Shown here piece after piece: positions 1-8,049 of a stretch of DNA of 21,353 bases (its first letter is position 1; every line of letters begins with the position of its first letter). The stretch covers positions 1 through 21,353 of the forward strand of contig JASHTQ010000219.1 in assembly GCA_030040475.1 (NCBI GenBank). Direction: 5' to 3'. This DNA comes from Streptosporangiaceae bacterium. Lineage in GTDB: Bacteria > Actinomycetota > Actinomycetes > Streptosporangiales > Streptosporangiaceae. Made by a program: the position numbers and the translations under genes. The notes beneath the pieces are model-generated. The model saw only the letters and a program-made list of their open reading frames with translations, had not been told where the DNA came from and searched no databases.

Positions 1-1
1 C

Positions 2-1639
2 GAGATCACCCGCGCGGCCCTGCGCCGGTCGGTGGCGTCGGCTGCCGCCTGGCTGCGCTCGGCCGGCCTGCGCCCGGGCGACCGGGTCGCCGCGTACCTG
101 CCGAACACCGAGCACGCGGTGATCGGCTGCCTCGCCGCCGCGGCCGTAGGGGCGGTGTGGGCGTGCTGCTCCCCGGACTTCGGCGCGGACGGCACCATCG
201 GGCGTCTGGCGCAGCTCGAGCCGAGCGTGCTGATCGCCGCGGACGGGTACCACTGGAACGGCAACGTGATCGACCGCGGCGACGTCGTCGCGCAGCTGCG
301 CGACAGGCTCCCGACGCTGCAACGGTTCGTCCATGTCCCCTACGCCTTCGCCGACCGCCCGGCTCCCCAGGGCTCGACCGCGTGGGACGCGGTGCTAGCC
401 CGCACCGGGCTGGCCCGCGGCGAGCCGCTCGTCTTCGACCAGGTCGAGTTCTCTCACCCGCTGTGGGTGCTGTTCAGCTCCGGCACCACCGGGCTGCCCA
501 AGGGCCTGGTCCACAGCCAGGGCGGGATCACCCTGGAGGGCACGAAATGGTCCGGGCTGTACTGCGGGCTGCGCGCCGGGGAGCGCATGTTCACCTATTC
601 GTCCACCGGCTGGGCGTTGTGGAACATGCAGCTTGGCGCGCTCACCCAGGGTGCGAGCATCGTGCTGTACGAGGGAAGCCCGGGGCACCCGGCGGGCGCG
701 GTCTGGGAGGTCGCGGCGCGCACCGGGGCGGACGTCATGCTGATGGGCGCCGCCGTCGTGACCGCTTCGGCGAACGCCGGCGTCTCGCCCCGGCGCGAGC
801 ATGACCTGAGCCGGCTGCGGCATCTCATGGTCAGCGGGTCGGCGCTGCCGACCGACGGCTACCGCTGGGTCACCGAGCACGTCGGCGCGGACCTGCGGAT
901 CGACTCGACCAGCGGCGGGACGGACATCAGCGGCTCGTTCGTCGGCTCCAACGAGTACGCCCCGGTGCGAGCGGGGCGGATCGGCGGCCGGCTCGCGGGC
1001 GTGGACTGCGCGGCGTGGGACGAGGACGGCGTCCCGGTGGTCGACACGGTGGGGGACCTCGTCGTCACCCAGCCCATGCCCTCGATGCCGGTATTCCTGT
1101 GGAACGACCCGGACGGAGTGCGCTACGCCGAGTCCTACTTCGACACCTGGCCCGGCGTGTGGCGCCACGGGGACTGGGTGACGATGCACTCCGACGGCAG
1201 CGTCTCCATGCACGGTCGCAGCGACTCGACGCTCAACCGGCAGGGCGTGCGCCTGGGCAGCAGCGACTTCTACGACGTGCTCGAGACCATCCCGGAGATC
1301 TCCGAGACGCTGGTGATCGGCGTGGACCTGCCCGACGACGGCTACTGGCTGGGCCTGTTCGTCGTCCCGGCTCCCGGGCACGCGCTGGATGACGAGCTGA
1401 AGCGGGAGATCGTCACCACCTTGCGCACCCGGCTGACCCCCAGGCACGTCCCGGACGAGATCGTCGAGGCGCCCGCGGTGCCGCACACGCTGAGCGGCAA
1501 GAAGCTCGAGGTCCCGGTCAAGAAGCTGCTGCGCGGCACGCCGCTGGAGAAGGCGGCCAACATCGCGTCCATCGACGACCCCGACGCGCTGCGATGGTAC
1601 GAGCGGTTCGGGGCGGACCGGTTCAGCTCGCCGGCCTGA
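2..1639 (+). CDS. Acetoacetyl-CoA synthetase (acetoacetate-CoA ligase), 5' end outside the window
   Basis: This enzyme activates acetoacetate with ATP and CoA to give acetoacetyl-CoA, AMP and PPi, in cytosolic ketone-body or polyester-linked carbon metabolism. The frame is open from base 2 with no start codon required, so the gene begins upstream. About 545 residues are present against roughly 650 for the family, so about 100 N-terminal residues are missing. The AMP-binding P-loop SSGTTGLPKG lies near nt 476-505. STSGGTDI is near nt 910, the hinge-region motif GVWRHGDWV near nt 1155-1180, and the C-terminal lysine region LSGKKLEVPVK near nt 1490-1520; all are typical of the ANL superfamily. 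The GTDIS and late YERFGADRF segments favour acetoacetyl-CoA synthetase over acetyl-CoA synthetase. The next gene starts 45 nt downstream on the same strand, so the two are probably co-transcribed. Substrate assignment is by family resemblance only. Confidence 0.88.
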   Translation, partial: EITRAALRRSVASAAAWLRSAGLRPGDRVAAYLPNTEHAVIGCLAAAAVGAVWACCSPDFGADGTIGRLAQLEPSVLIAADGYHWNGNVIDRGDVVAQLRDRLPTLQRFVHVPYAFADRPAPQGSTAWDAVLARTGLARGEPLVFDQVEFSHPLWVLFSSGTTGLPKGLVHSQGGITLEGTKWSGLYCGLRAGERMFTYSSTGWALWNMQLGALTQGASIVLYEGSPGHPAGAVWEVAARTGADVMLMGAAVVTASANAGVSPRREHDLSRLRHLMVSGSALPTDGYRWVTEHVGADLRIDSTSGGTDISGSFVGSNEYAPVRAGRIGGRLAGVDCAAWDEDGVPVVDTVGDLVVTQPMPSMPVFLWNDPDGVRYAESYFDTWPGVWRHGDWVTMHSDGSVSMHGRSDSTLNRQGVRLGSSDFYDVLETIPEISETLVIGVDLPDDGYWLGLFVVPAPGHALDDELKREIVTTLRTRLTPRHVPDEIVEAPAVPHTLSGKKLEVPVKKLLRGTPLEKAANIASIDDPDALRWYERFGADRFSSPA

Positions 1640-1643
1640 TCCC

Positions 1644-1682
1644 AGCCGAGGACAACAGCGGAGGACAACAGCCGAGGAGAAC
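1644..1682 (+). repeat. Three tandem 13-bp repeats carrying SD-like cores
   Basis: Three contiguous 13-bp units read AGCCGAGGACAAC (1644-1656), AGCGGAGGACAAC (1657-1669) and AGCCGAGGAGAAC (1670-1682). Each differs from unit 1 at no more than one position. Every unit contains a GAGGA core able to pair with the 16S rRNA tail. Only the third is properly spaced from the ATG at 1685. The array fills almost the whole gap between the synthetase stop and the oxidoreductase start. It could be slippage of a ribosome-binding site or a translation-tuning element; the sequence does not say which. Confidence 0.85.
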
Positions 1683-1684
1683 TC

Positions 1685-2437
1685 ATGCGCCTGGGTGCGA
1701 CGCTCGTCCACCTGTCCGATGCGCCCCCCTATGCGGTCGCCCGGTGGGCTGACCGCCTGGTGACGGCGGGCTTCGAGAGCCTGTGGACGCCCCACATCAT
1801 CGGGCGCGGGCCGCTGGTTCTGGACCCGTTCGTGACGCTCGCGGCGGCGGCCACGGCGACGCGGGACGTCGAGCTGGGAACGGCCACCGTGCAGGTCCCG
1901 CTCTACCACCCGGCCGACCTCGCGCATCGCGTGCTCTCCCTGATGTCGGTGTGCGGCGGCCGGCTGACCCTCGGGGTCAGCCCCGGATCGACGCAGGCCG
2001 ACTTCGCCACGCTGGACCGGGACTACACCGCTCGCTTCGCGACCTTCCACCGCGACATCGCCCGGCTCCGGGTGCTGCTCGCGCACGGGCGGGACGAACA
2101 CGCCGACCTCGCCCCGGCCGTGGCCGGCGGCGGGCCGGCGCTCCTGCTCGGCTCGTGGGGCGCCAACGTCGAGCGGGCGGCACGGGACTTCGACGGCTGG
2201 CTGGCCTCCGGGTACCGCAGGACGCCGGACCAGATCATCGCCGCCCACGAGCGCTACCGGGCCGCGGGCGGCCTGCGGGCGATCGTGTGCGCCATCCCGC
2301 TGGACAGCAGGGACGACCTCGAACCCGCCGGCGTGGTACTCCGCCGCTACGCGCAGGCCGGCTTCGACGACGCCGTCGTGGTCATCGGACCAGGCGGGCC
2401 AGACCCGGAGGAGGTCAGGACCCTGCTGCCCCGGTAA
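1685..2437 (+). CDS. LLM-class oxidoreductase (luciferase-like, probably F420-dependent)
   Basis: A 250-residue protein with the luciferase-like monooxygenase (LLM) barrel pattern. It has an N-terminal strand MRLGATLVHL, a helix with GFESLWTPH, a strand VELGTATVQVP followed by HPADLAHRVLSL, the GRLTLGVSPGS turn, and a C-terminal DGWLASGYR. This family carries out hydride transfers with F420 or FMN in actinomycetes. Here the length is short compared with the usual 280-350 residues, mainly because the insertion region is small. Start: ATG 1685, with GAGGAG a few bases upstream in the last of three 13-bp repeats. It follows the acetoacetyl-CoA synthetase closely, so a shared transcript is likely. 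The substrate cannot be inferred. It resembles the second LLM gene at 11203 in the DGWLAS segment, which suggests family kinship only. Confidence 0.8.
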   Translation: MRLGATLVHLSDAPPYAVARWADRLVTAGFESLWTPHIIGRGPLVLDPFVTLAAAATATRDVELGTATVQVPLYHPADLAHRVLSLMSVCGGRLTLGVSPGSTQADFATLDRDYTARFATFHRDIARLRVLLAHGRDEHADLAPAVAGGGPALLLGSWGANVERAARDFDGWLASGYRRTPDQIIAAHERYRAAGGLRAIVCAIPLDSRDDLEPAGVVLRRYAQAGFDDAVVVIGPGGPDPEEVRTLLPR

Positions 2438-2491
2438 CCGCCGGCGCGCTGAGGCTGCGTGTGCCGCCGGCCACCGGCCCGATCTCGCGGG

Positions 2492-2797
2492 TCAGCCGGA
2501 CGGCGGCTCGAACCCCGCGACGATCACCGCATTGCTGTCCGCGGCGGCGTGCCGCAGGCCCGCGACCCCTTGATACTCAGCCGACCTGTACCAGTCCCGT
2601 GCGGCCTGCACGGATTCGAACTCCAGAAGGACGGTCCGCCTACCGTGCCAGGATCCCTCGATCGGCTCGGGGGCATCGTCCACCACCACGATTTTGCCGC
2701 CTGCCTGCAGGATCGTCGGAATGGCCCGTTGCGCGTAGGCGTTGAGCTGCGCCTCGTCGTGGATGTCCTCGGTGAAGATCACGTATCCCTTGGGCAT
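2492..2797 (-). CDS. DUF1330 domain protein
   Basis: A 101-residue soluble protein of the DUF1330 family, a small ferredoxin-like (dimeric alpha/beta barrel) fold. Visible family features are the opening MPKGYVIFTEDIHDEAQLNAY, the strand GGKIVVVDD, the segment RRTVLLEFES followed by AARDWYRSAEYQ, and the final ADSNAVIVAG. The biochemical role of DUF1330 proteins is not well established. Start: ATG 2797 (minus strand), with GGGAGGG just upstream. It is transcribed away from the response regulator gene, and a 140-bp divergent intergenic region separates them. Its stop faces the end of the LLM gene with 54 bp between. Confidence 0.85.
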   Translation of the reverse strand: MPKGYVIFTEDIHDEAQLNAYAQRAIPTILQAGGKIVVVDDAPEPIEGSWHGRRTVLLEFESVQAARDWYRSAEYQGVAGLRHAAADSNAVIVAGFEPPSG

Positions 2798-2937
2798 CAG
2801 GACCCTCCCTCGTGGCAGTGCGCTGTGGAGTTAGCCGGCCTCGACCTTCGACATCATTTCATGCTTGCCGCCGGCCGGCCGGGCGGGGACGATCGGTGAT
2901 AGCGCGGATGGGAAGCGATCGGCATGAGCGACGTGGC

Positions 2938-3642
2938 ATGAGCGGCATCTCGCACCCGCATGTCCTCGTGGTGGACGACGATGAGCGGGTCCGCACGCTG
3001 CTGTCCTGGCAGCTCGAATCGGAGGGGTTCACCGTCAGGTGCACGGCCGACGGCACCGACGCCCTGGCGCGCATCGAGCGGGACCACCCCGACCTGGTGG
3101 TCCTCGACCTGTCCCTGCCCGGGGTGGCCGGGCTCGACGTGCTGCGCCGGGTGCGTGAGCGCGAGGAGGCCGGTTGCGCTGCTCCGCTGCCGGTGATCAT
3201 CCTGTCCGGCCGCACGGGAGAGACCGACAGGATCGTGGGATTGGACCTCGGCGCCGACGATTACCTGGTCAAGCCCTTCTCACCGGGTGAACTGGCCGCC
3301 CGCGTCCGCTCGGTGCTGCGCCGGGCCCGCCCCCTCGGCTCTACCTCGTCCGCCGCCGGGCTCAGGGTCGACGCCGTCACCCGTGAGGTCTTCGTCGGCG
3401 GCCGCGAGGTCGACCTCACCGCCAGGGAGTTCGACCTGCTGGCCTTCCTGGCACGCAACCCGCGCCAGGTCTTCACCCGGCCCCAGTTGCTGCGCTCGGT
3501 GTGGGCGAGCGAAGCGTCGTGGCAGAGCGAGGCGACGGTGACCGAGCACATTCACCGGCTGCGCGGCAAGGTGGAGGACGACCCCGCGCACCCGCGCTGG
3601 CTGCACACGGTCCGCGGCGTCGGCTACCGGCTGGAGCCCTGA
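2938..3642 (+). CDS. OmpR/PhoB-type response regulator
   Basis: A two-component response regulator of 234 residues from ATG 2938. The receiver domain (about 8-125) has the acidic pocket D13-D14-D15, the phospho-acceptor D57 in VVLDLSLPG, S90 and the conserved K112 in YLVKPFSPGEL. The winged-helix DNA-binding domain (about 140-232) shows LTAREFDLLAFLARNPRQVFTR and ends with TVRGVGYRLEP. The frame is open upstream to 2812, but those codons encode a non-family arginine-rich stretch. ATG 2938 puts the receiver at the normal place although its SD is weak. The kinase gene starts 1 nt after this stop, so the pair is translationally coupled and almost certainly a cognate two-component system. The signal and targets are unknown. 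Confidence 0.92.
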   Translation: MSGISHPHVLVVDDDERVRTLLSWQLESEGFTVRCTADGTDALARIERDHPDLVVLDLSLPGVAGLDVLRRVREREEAGCAAPLPVIILSGRTGETDRIVGLDLGADDYLVKPFSPGELAARVRSVLRRARPLGSTSSAAGLRVDAVTREVFVGGREVDLTAREFDLLAFLARNPRQVFTRPQLLRSVWASEASWQSEATVTEHIHRLRGKVEDDPAHPRWLHTVRGVGYRLEP

Positions 3643-3643
3643 C

Positions 3644-5326
3644 ATGAGCGGAGCCCGGCGCACCCAGGAGCCGGCTGCCGACGGGCTGGACCACACCGAC
3701 AGCCTCCGGCTGCTCGGCTGGCAGACCCGGGTGCTCGAGCTGCTCGCGTCGGGCGCGTCGCTCGACGTCGTGCTGACCAGCGTGGTGCTTGCCCTGGAAG
3801 AGCTGATCGACGGGGCGCGGTGCTCGATCCTGCTGCTCGACCCGGTGACCGCGACGCTGCACCACGGCGCGGCGCCGACGCTGCCCGCCAGCTACGCGGG
3901 CGCGATCGACGGCATGAGCATCGGCCCGCAGGCGGGTTCCTGCGGCTCCGCCGCCTACCTGGGCATCCCCGTGGTGTCCGACGACATCACCACCGACCCG
4001 CGGTGGCAGGGCTACCGCGATATCGCGATGCCCCACGGCCTGCGGTCGTGCTGGTCCACCCCCATCCGCGGCCGGACCCGGACCACCGGCACCTTCGCGG
4101 TGTACCACGACCGCGTCCACCAGCCCAGCCCGCGCGAGCGCCGTCTTGTGGAGCGCTTTACCCACCTGGCCTCGGTGGCCATCGACCACGCCGCCTTGTT
4201 CGGCGCGCTCGCCGAGAGCGAGGAGCGGTTCCGCCACGCCTTCGAAGACAGCGCCGCCGGCATGGCCCTGACCGACCTGAAGGGCCGTTTCGTCAAGGTG
4301 AACCGGGCCCTGTGCGACATGCTCCGCCGCTCGGAGACCGAACTGCTGACGATGGCGATGAGCCAGGTACTCACCTCAGCCCCGTCCGGCTGCCATCCGG
4401 CGCAACTCCTGGCCGAGGTCGCCGCGGGCCGCCGGGAGAGCGCGCACTTCGAGTCCCGGGCGCTCTGCTCGGACGGCAAGGTCCTGCAGGTGGCCCTGGC
4501 CGCCTCGGCGGTCCGCGGCGCCGAGGGCGCGCCTGTCCACCTCAGCCTCAACCTGCAGGACACCACCCAGCGGCACGCCGCCGAGCGTGAGCGCCGGGCC
4601 CGCCGCGAGGCCGAGGTGGCTCGCGCCGTCGCCGAGGCCACCAGCAGGGCAAAGTCCGCCTTCCTTACCTCGCTCAGTCACGAGCTGCGCACGCCCCTGC
4701 AGGCCGTCGCCGGTTTCGCCGAGTTGCTCGGCACGCTCGACCTGCCGTCGGAGCGCCGCGCCGCGGCCCTGGCGCACATCCAGAGTGCGACCGCCCACAT
4801 CACGTCGCTGGTGGATGACGTGCTCGACATAGCCAAGATCGAGGCAGGCGCGCTCACCGTGCACATCACCGACGTTGACCTGGCCGCCGCCATCGACGAC
4901 GCACTTGACCTGCTCAGCCCGCTAGCCGCCGAACGTGAGATCACGCTGCGCAGGCCGGACGCCGGCGGCTGGGTCCGAGCCGACCAGCGCAGGCTGCGGC
5001 AGGTGCTGATCAACCTGATCACCAACGCCATCCGCTACAACCGTCCAGCCGGGCAGGTCCAGGTCAGCGTCAGTTCTGGCGGTGAGACCCGGACAATTCG
5101 CATCACCGACACCGGGCCCGGGATCCGGGCCGACCTGCTGGACCGGCTGTTCGTCCCCTTCGACCGCCTCGGGGCCGAAGCAGGCCCGGAGCAAGGAGCG
5201 GGACTCGGCCTCCCGCTCGCCCGCGGCCTCATCGAGGCGATGGGCGGCCGGCTGACCCTGCAGAGCGGCCATGGTCCCGGCACCACGGCCACAGTGTCAC
5301 TGCCCGCGCTGGAGCGCAGCGCCTAG
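3644..5326 (+). CDS. Soluble GAF-PAS sensor histidine kinase
   Basis: A 560-residue kinase, presumed partner of the upstream OmpR-type regulator. Order: N-terminal helix, GAF domain (about 35-185, including GSCGSAAYLG and the closing ASVAIDHAALF), PAS domain (about 193-310, starting ERFRHAFEDSAAGMAL), a charged coiled-coil linker (about 310-338), HisKA with phospho-acceptor H346 in SLSHELRTPL, and HATPase with N-box NLITNAIRYN (N457/N461), D489-x-G-x-G in ITDTGPGI, F-box LFVPFDRL and GAGLGL (518-523). No transmembrane segment or signal peptide is visible, so it should sense a cytoplasmic small molecule, redox or energy cue through GAF and/or PAS. Cysteines at 60 and 100 in the GAF domain may or may not be functional. 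The kinase core looks intact. Confidence 0.92.
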   Translation: MSGARRTQEPAADGLDHTDSLRLLGWQTRVLELLASGASLDVVLTSVVLALEELIDGARCSILLLDPVTATLHHGAAPTLPASYAGAIDGMSIGPQAGSCGSAAYLGIPVVSDDITTDPRWQGYRDIAMPHGLRSCWSTPIRGRTRTTGTFAVYHDRVHQPSPRERRLVERFTHLASVAIDHAALFGALAESEERFRHAFEDSAAGMALTDLKGRFVKVNRALCDMLRRSETELLTMAMSQVLTSAPSGCHPAQLLAEVAAGRRESAHFESRALCSDGKVLQVALAASAVRGAEGAPVHLSLNLQDTTQRHAAERERRARREAEVARAVAEATSRAKSAFLTSLSHELRTPLQAVAGFAELLGTLDLPSERRAAALAHIQSATAHITSLVDDVLDIAKIEAGALTVHITDVDLAAAIDDALDLLSPLAAEREITLRRPDAGGWVRADQRRLRQVLINLITNAIRYNRPAGQVQVSVSSGGETRTIRITDTGPGIRADLLDRLFVPFDRLGAEAGPEQGAGLGLPLARGLIEAMGGRLTLQSGHGPGTTATVSLPALERSA

Positions 5327-5402
5327 CGGCTACTAGCTCGCCCGCTGCGCCAGGGACTTACCCGGGGGTGATCATGCGCCGGACGAGCAACAATGGCTGC
5401 AG

Positions 5403-5419
5403 GTCCGTGGTAAACGGAC
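5403..5419. promoter_or_regulatory. Inverted repeat upstream of the VOC gene
   Basis: GTCCGT (5403-5408) and ACGGAC (5414-5419) form perfect 6-bp arms around GGTAA. The symmetry nearly continues outward as GCAG and TGC with a one-base offset. It lies 28 bp before the ATG at 5448 and just before the GGAGG ribosome site. It could be a repressor operator or a small mRNA hairpin controlling the VOC gene; no cognate regulator is evident. Confidence 0.35.
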
Positions 5420-5447
5420 TGCGAGATCCAGCCAGCGGAGGTTCCAT

Positions 5448-5918
5448 ATGACCGAGCTCCCACCGCCCCCAGAGGGAATCGTGCTCGCCCACTTCATCGT
5501 CTCGGACGATGTCGAGCGGTCCCGGCGCTTCTACACCGAAGTGCTCGGCGGCAGGGTGGCCTTCTCGGGTCCCGGCGGGCTGACCTATGTCGCGCTAGCC
5601 AACACCTGGATCATCATCAATGCCGGCGGGGGCCCGACCGACGACAAGCCGACGGTCATCCTGGAGACGCCACGCGATCCCGACCGGGTCAGCAGCTTCC
5701 TCAATATCCGGGTCAGGGACATCCGGGCCGTGTACGCCGAATGGAGCGCCCGGGGTGCTCGATTCCTGACGCCGCCGAAACAGCACCAGTACGAGATCCG
5801 CTGCTATATCCGCGATCCCGATGGCTACCTGATCGAAGTGGGGCAGACCACAGACCCGGACGGAGACTGGACGCCCGCCCACTGGCCGTCAAGCACGCCC
5901 GCCGAGACGCCCGAGTGA
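5448..5918 (+). CDS. VOC (glyoxalase/bleomycin-resistance fold) family protein
   Basis: A 156-residue protein of the vicinal oxygen chelate superfamily. Two beta-alpha-beta-beta-beta modules are visible. The first begins LAHFIVSDDVERSRRFYTEVLGG. The second holds SFLNIRVRDIRAVYAEWSARGARFL and the closing RDPDGYLIEVGQT. H15 in AHFIV (the residue before FIV) and the E in YLIEVG sit where metal ligands usually occur in this fold. Such proteins may be lyases, dioxygenases or drug-binding resistance proteins, and the sequence does not discriminate. Start: ATG 5448 with GGAGG 8 bp upstream. The gene stands alone, preceded by a small inverted repeat at 5403-5419. The last 20 residues are proline- and threonine-rich and probably disordered. 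Confidence 0.85.
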   Translation: MTELPPPPEGIVLAHFIVSDDVERSRRFYTEVLGGRVAFSGPGGLTYVALANTWIIINAGGGPTDDKPTVILETPRDPDRVSSFLNIRVRDIRAVYAEWSARGARFLTPPKQHQYEIRCYIRDPDGYLIEVGQTTDPDGDWTPAHWPSSTPAETPE

Positions 5919-6382
5919 ATGCGCGATCGCCGGCAGATGCAAAGCGGCGGCGACAATGCCGGCGCGCCGCCGCACCCGTGCAAGCCGGATATCGCCGGTT
6001 CGGGATAACCCGGCAGGGCAGTCACACGTAGGGGTCCGGCGCACCACTGCCGTTCGGGAGATTTTTTAAAAACATTATTCAGAACGGGCCGTGGTTAACC
6101 GTCCCGAGCCCGGCATGCCAGCGCGGGCTGGGTCGTCGCCAGGCCGACCATGGTCGCCCACTTCGGCGGCCGGCCTGCCGGCGCTGCGGCCAGCCCGGGA
6201 CCCGACCCGTAGCGAGGACACCGAGGTGATGGGCGACCACTGCCAGGCTGGCTGGTCCACATAGGGCAATGATCTACATATCGTCCCCGGGCTCCCGCGT
6301 CTAGTGTGAGACCACCCCTGCTGCCAAGCCGGGGCACGCCACGGCGTGAGGCTCGGTGGCGTCTAGCCTGCGAGGAGCCGCG
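5919..6382. other. Intergenic region with an AT-rich islet
   Basis: No gene is supported in this 464-bp gap. Short open frames exist but have no ribosome site or family resemblance. The striking element is 6061-6083, where a T6-A5 run followed by CATTATTCAG interrupts otherwise GC-rich DNA. I see no strong stem before the T-run, so a classical terminator is not convincing. A curved UP-like or protein-binding segment is equally possible. A second relatively AT-rich stretch at 6257-6283 (ACATAGGGCAATGATCTACA region) could hold the promoter of the aldehyde dehydrogenase at 6383, but no clear -35/-10 pair can be assigned. Confidence 0.5.
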
Positions 6383-7906
6383 ATGGCACTGCTGACCCTT
6401 CCCGCGGGTATCAGGGAGTTCCTCGACGGTGACAAGAAGATGCTCGTCGGCGGGGACTGGGTAAGCGCGGCGTCCGCGGACACCTTCGACGTGCTCGACC
6501 CTGCTACCGGGCGGGTCATCGCCGCGGTCCCGGCGGCCGGCGCGGCGGACGCCGACCGCGCGGTACAGGCTGCGCGCGCCGCCTTCGACCACGGTCCCTG
6601 GCGCACGATGGGACCATCGCAGCGCGGCCAGCTGGTCTGGCGGCTCGCCGACCTGATCGAGCAGCATGCCGAGGAGTTCGCCGCGCTCGACTCGCTGGAC
6701 AACGGCAAGCCGATCACCGCGACCAGGGCGGCCGACGTGCCGCTGTCGGTCGACCTGTTCCGCTACATGGCTGGCTGGTCGACGAAGATCGAGGGCAACA
6801 CGATCTCCGTCAAGATCCCGTACGACCCCGAGAGCAACTTCTTCGTCTACACGCTGCGGCAGCCGGTCGGCGTCGTCGCGCAGATCATCCCGTGGAACTA
6901 CCCGCTGATGATGGCGGCCTACAAGCTGGCGCCCGCGCTCGCCGTCGGCTGCACGGTGGTGCTCAAGCCCGCCGAGCAGACGCCCCTGTCCGCCCTGCTG
7001 CTCGGGCGGCTGATCCAGCAGGCCGGCTTCCCCGACGGCGTGGTGAACATCCTCACTGGCTTCGGCGAGACCGCGGGGGCCGCCCTGAGCGCTCACCCGC
7101 AGGTAGACAAGGTGTCCTTCACCGGGTCCACCGAGGTCGGCCGGCTGATAGTGGGGCAGGCCGCAGGCAACCTCAAGCGCGTGTCGCTGGAACTCGGCGG
7201 CAAGTCGCCCAACATCATCTTCGCCGATGCCGACCTGCGCAGGGCGCTGCCCGCCGCGTGCGATGCCATCTTCTTCAACCAGGGGCAGGCCTGCTGCGCG
7301 GGGTCGCGGCTGTATGTCGAGCGGCCCGTGCTCGACGAGGTGGTCGACGGGATCGCGGCCAGGGCGAGGAAGATCCGGCTTGGCCCCGGCCTGGATGAGG
7401 ACACCGAGATGGGGCCGCTGGTCTCCCAGGATCAGCTCGACCGCGTGCTTGGCTACATCGGCAGCGGCAGGGATGAGGGCGGCACTGTCGTCACCGGCGG
7501 TGAACGGGAAGCGGGCGACGGCTACTTCCTCCGGCCGACGGTCCTGGCTGACCTCCCGCCCAGTGCCCGCGCGGTCCGGGAGGAGATCTTCGGGCCCGTC
7601 GTGGTCGTGTCGCCGCTCGACGACGAGCGCGACGTCCTGCGAACCGCCAACGACACCAGCTACGGCCTGGCGGCGGCGGTCTGGACCAAGGACGTGTCCC
7701 GCGCCCACCGGGTGGCGGCCGCCTTGCAGGCCGGGACCGTCTGGGTGAACACCTACCACATCTACGACGCGGCGATGCCGTTCGGCGGCATGAAACAGTC
7801 AGGCTGGGGCCGCGAGATGGGCCATGAGGTCCTCGGCCTCTACACCGAGACCAAGACCGTATGCCTGCAGGTCGACGACGCCGATGGCCCGACAGGCCAG
7901 CCTTAA
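6383..7906 (+). CDS. NAD(P)-dependent aldehyde dehydrogenase
   Basis: A 507-residue aldehyde dehydrogenase that oxidises an aldehyde to the carboxylate with NAD(P)+. Key residues from ATG 6383 are N172 in IIPWNYP, K195 in VVLKPAEQTP, the general base E270 in SLELGGKSPN, and the nucleophile C304 in FNQGQACCAGSR. FTGSTEVGRLI and the closing PFGGMKQSGWGREMG are also present. The NQGQxCCAGSR context and length fit the broad ALDH1/2/betaine-aldehyde group rather than the semialdehyde types. A GTG at 6356 would add nine residues, but GAGGAG sits 7 nt before ATG 6383, which is therefore chosen. The gene is monocistronic as seen, followed by the remnant insertion sequence at 7907. The substrate is unknown. 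Confidence 0.92.
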   Translation: MALLTLPAGIREFLDGDKKMLVGGDWVSAASADTFDVLDPATGRVIAAVPAAGAADADRAVQAARAAFDHGPWRTMGPSQRGQLVWRLADLIEQHAEEFAALDSLDNGKPITATRAADVPLSVDLFRYMAGWSTKIEGNTISVKIPYDPESNFFVYTLRQPVGVVAQIIPWNYPLMMAAYKLAPALAVGCTVVLKPAEQTPLSALLLGRLIQQAGFPDGVVNILTGFGETAGAALSAHPQVDKVSFTGSTEVGRLIVGQAAGNLKRVSLELGGKSPNIIFADADLRRALPAACDAIFFNQGQACCAGSRLYVERPVLDEVVDGIAARARKIRLGPGLDEDTEMGPLVSQDQLDRVLGYIGSGRDEGGTVVTGGEREAGDGYFLRPTVLADLPPSARAVREEIFGPVVVVSPLDDERDVLRTANDTSYGLAAAVWTKDVSRAHRVAAALQAGTVWVNTYHIYDAAMPFGGMKQSGWGREMGHEVLGLYTETKTVCLQVDDADGPTGQP

Positions 7907-7988
7907 CCCGAAGTTGCCGTAGCTCTCCGTAAGTGTTGCACCCTGAACTGCTGTTTCGGTCGCATCCGGGTACGGATTGTAGTCAGAA

Positions 7989-8012
7989 TATCCGGCGTAT
8001 CGTCTCCGGATA
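7989..8012. repeat. Inverted repeat TATCCGG-N10-CCGGATA
   Basis: Perfect 7-bp arms (7989-7995 and 8006-8012) lie about 30-50 bp before the start codon of the transposase/ABC chimera. The element could belong to the insertion-sequence end or be an operator. Confidence 0.5.
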
Positions 8013-8024
8013 ACCCACGGTCGT

Positions 8025-8049
8025 AGCGACATGATCTGGTTATGTCGCT
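8025..8049. repeat. Inverted repeat enclosing the chimera start codon
   Basis: AGCGACAT (8025-8032) and ATGTCGCT (8042-8049) are perfect 8-bp arms with a 9-nt loop. The right arm is itself the first codons (ATG TCG CT) of the chimeric frame, so a folded transcript would sequester the start codon. Sequestration of transposase starts is a known way of limiting transposition, but for this family it is only an inference here. Confidence 0.6.

Noticed and set aside
395..2248. 617-codon minus-strand open frame across the synthetase and LLM genes
   Set aside because: The product is arginine/proline/glycine-rich without domains, and the plus-strand genes carry clear family motifs; it is an antisense frame kept open by high GC.
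2812..2937. 42-residue N-terminal extension of the response regulator
   Set aside because: The extension is arginine-rich and outside the receiver domain; ATG 2938 gives the standard length.
6095..7759. 554-codon minus-strand open frame
   Set aside because: It is antisense to the ALDH with intact catalytic motifs, has no ribosome site and no recognisable domain.
7907..8041. Complete insertion sequence
   Set aside because: Only a transposase N-terminal segment is present, no catalytic residues, and no right end matching the left region was found in the window.
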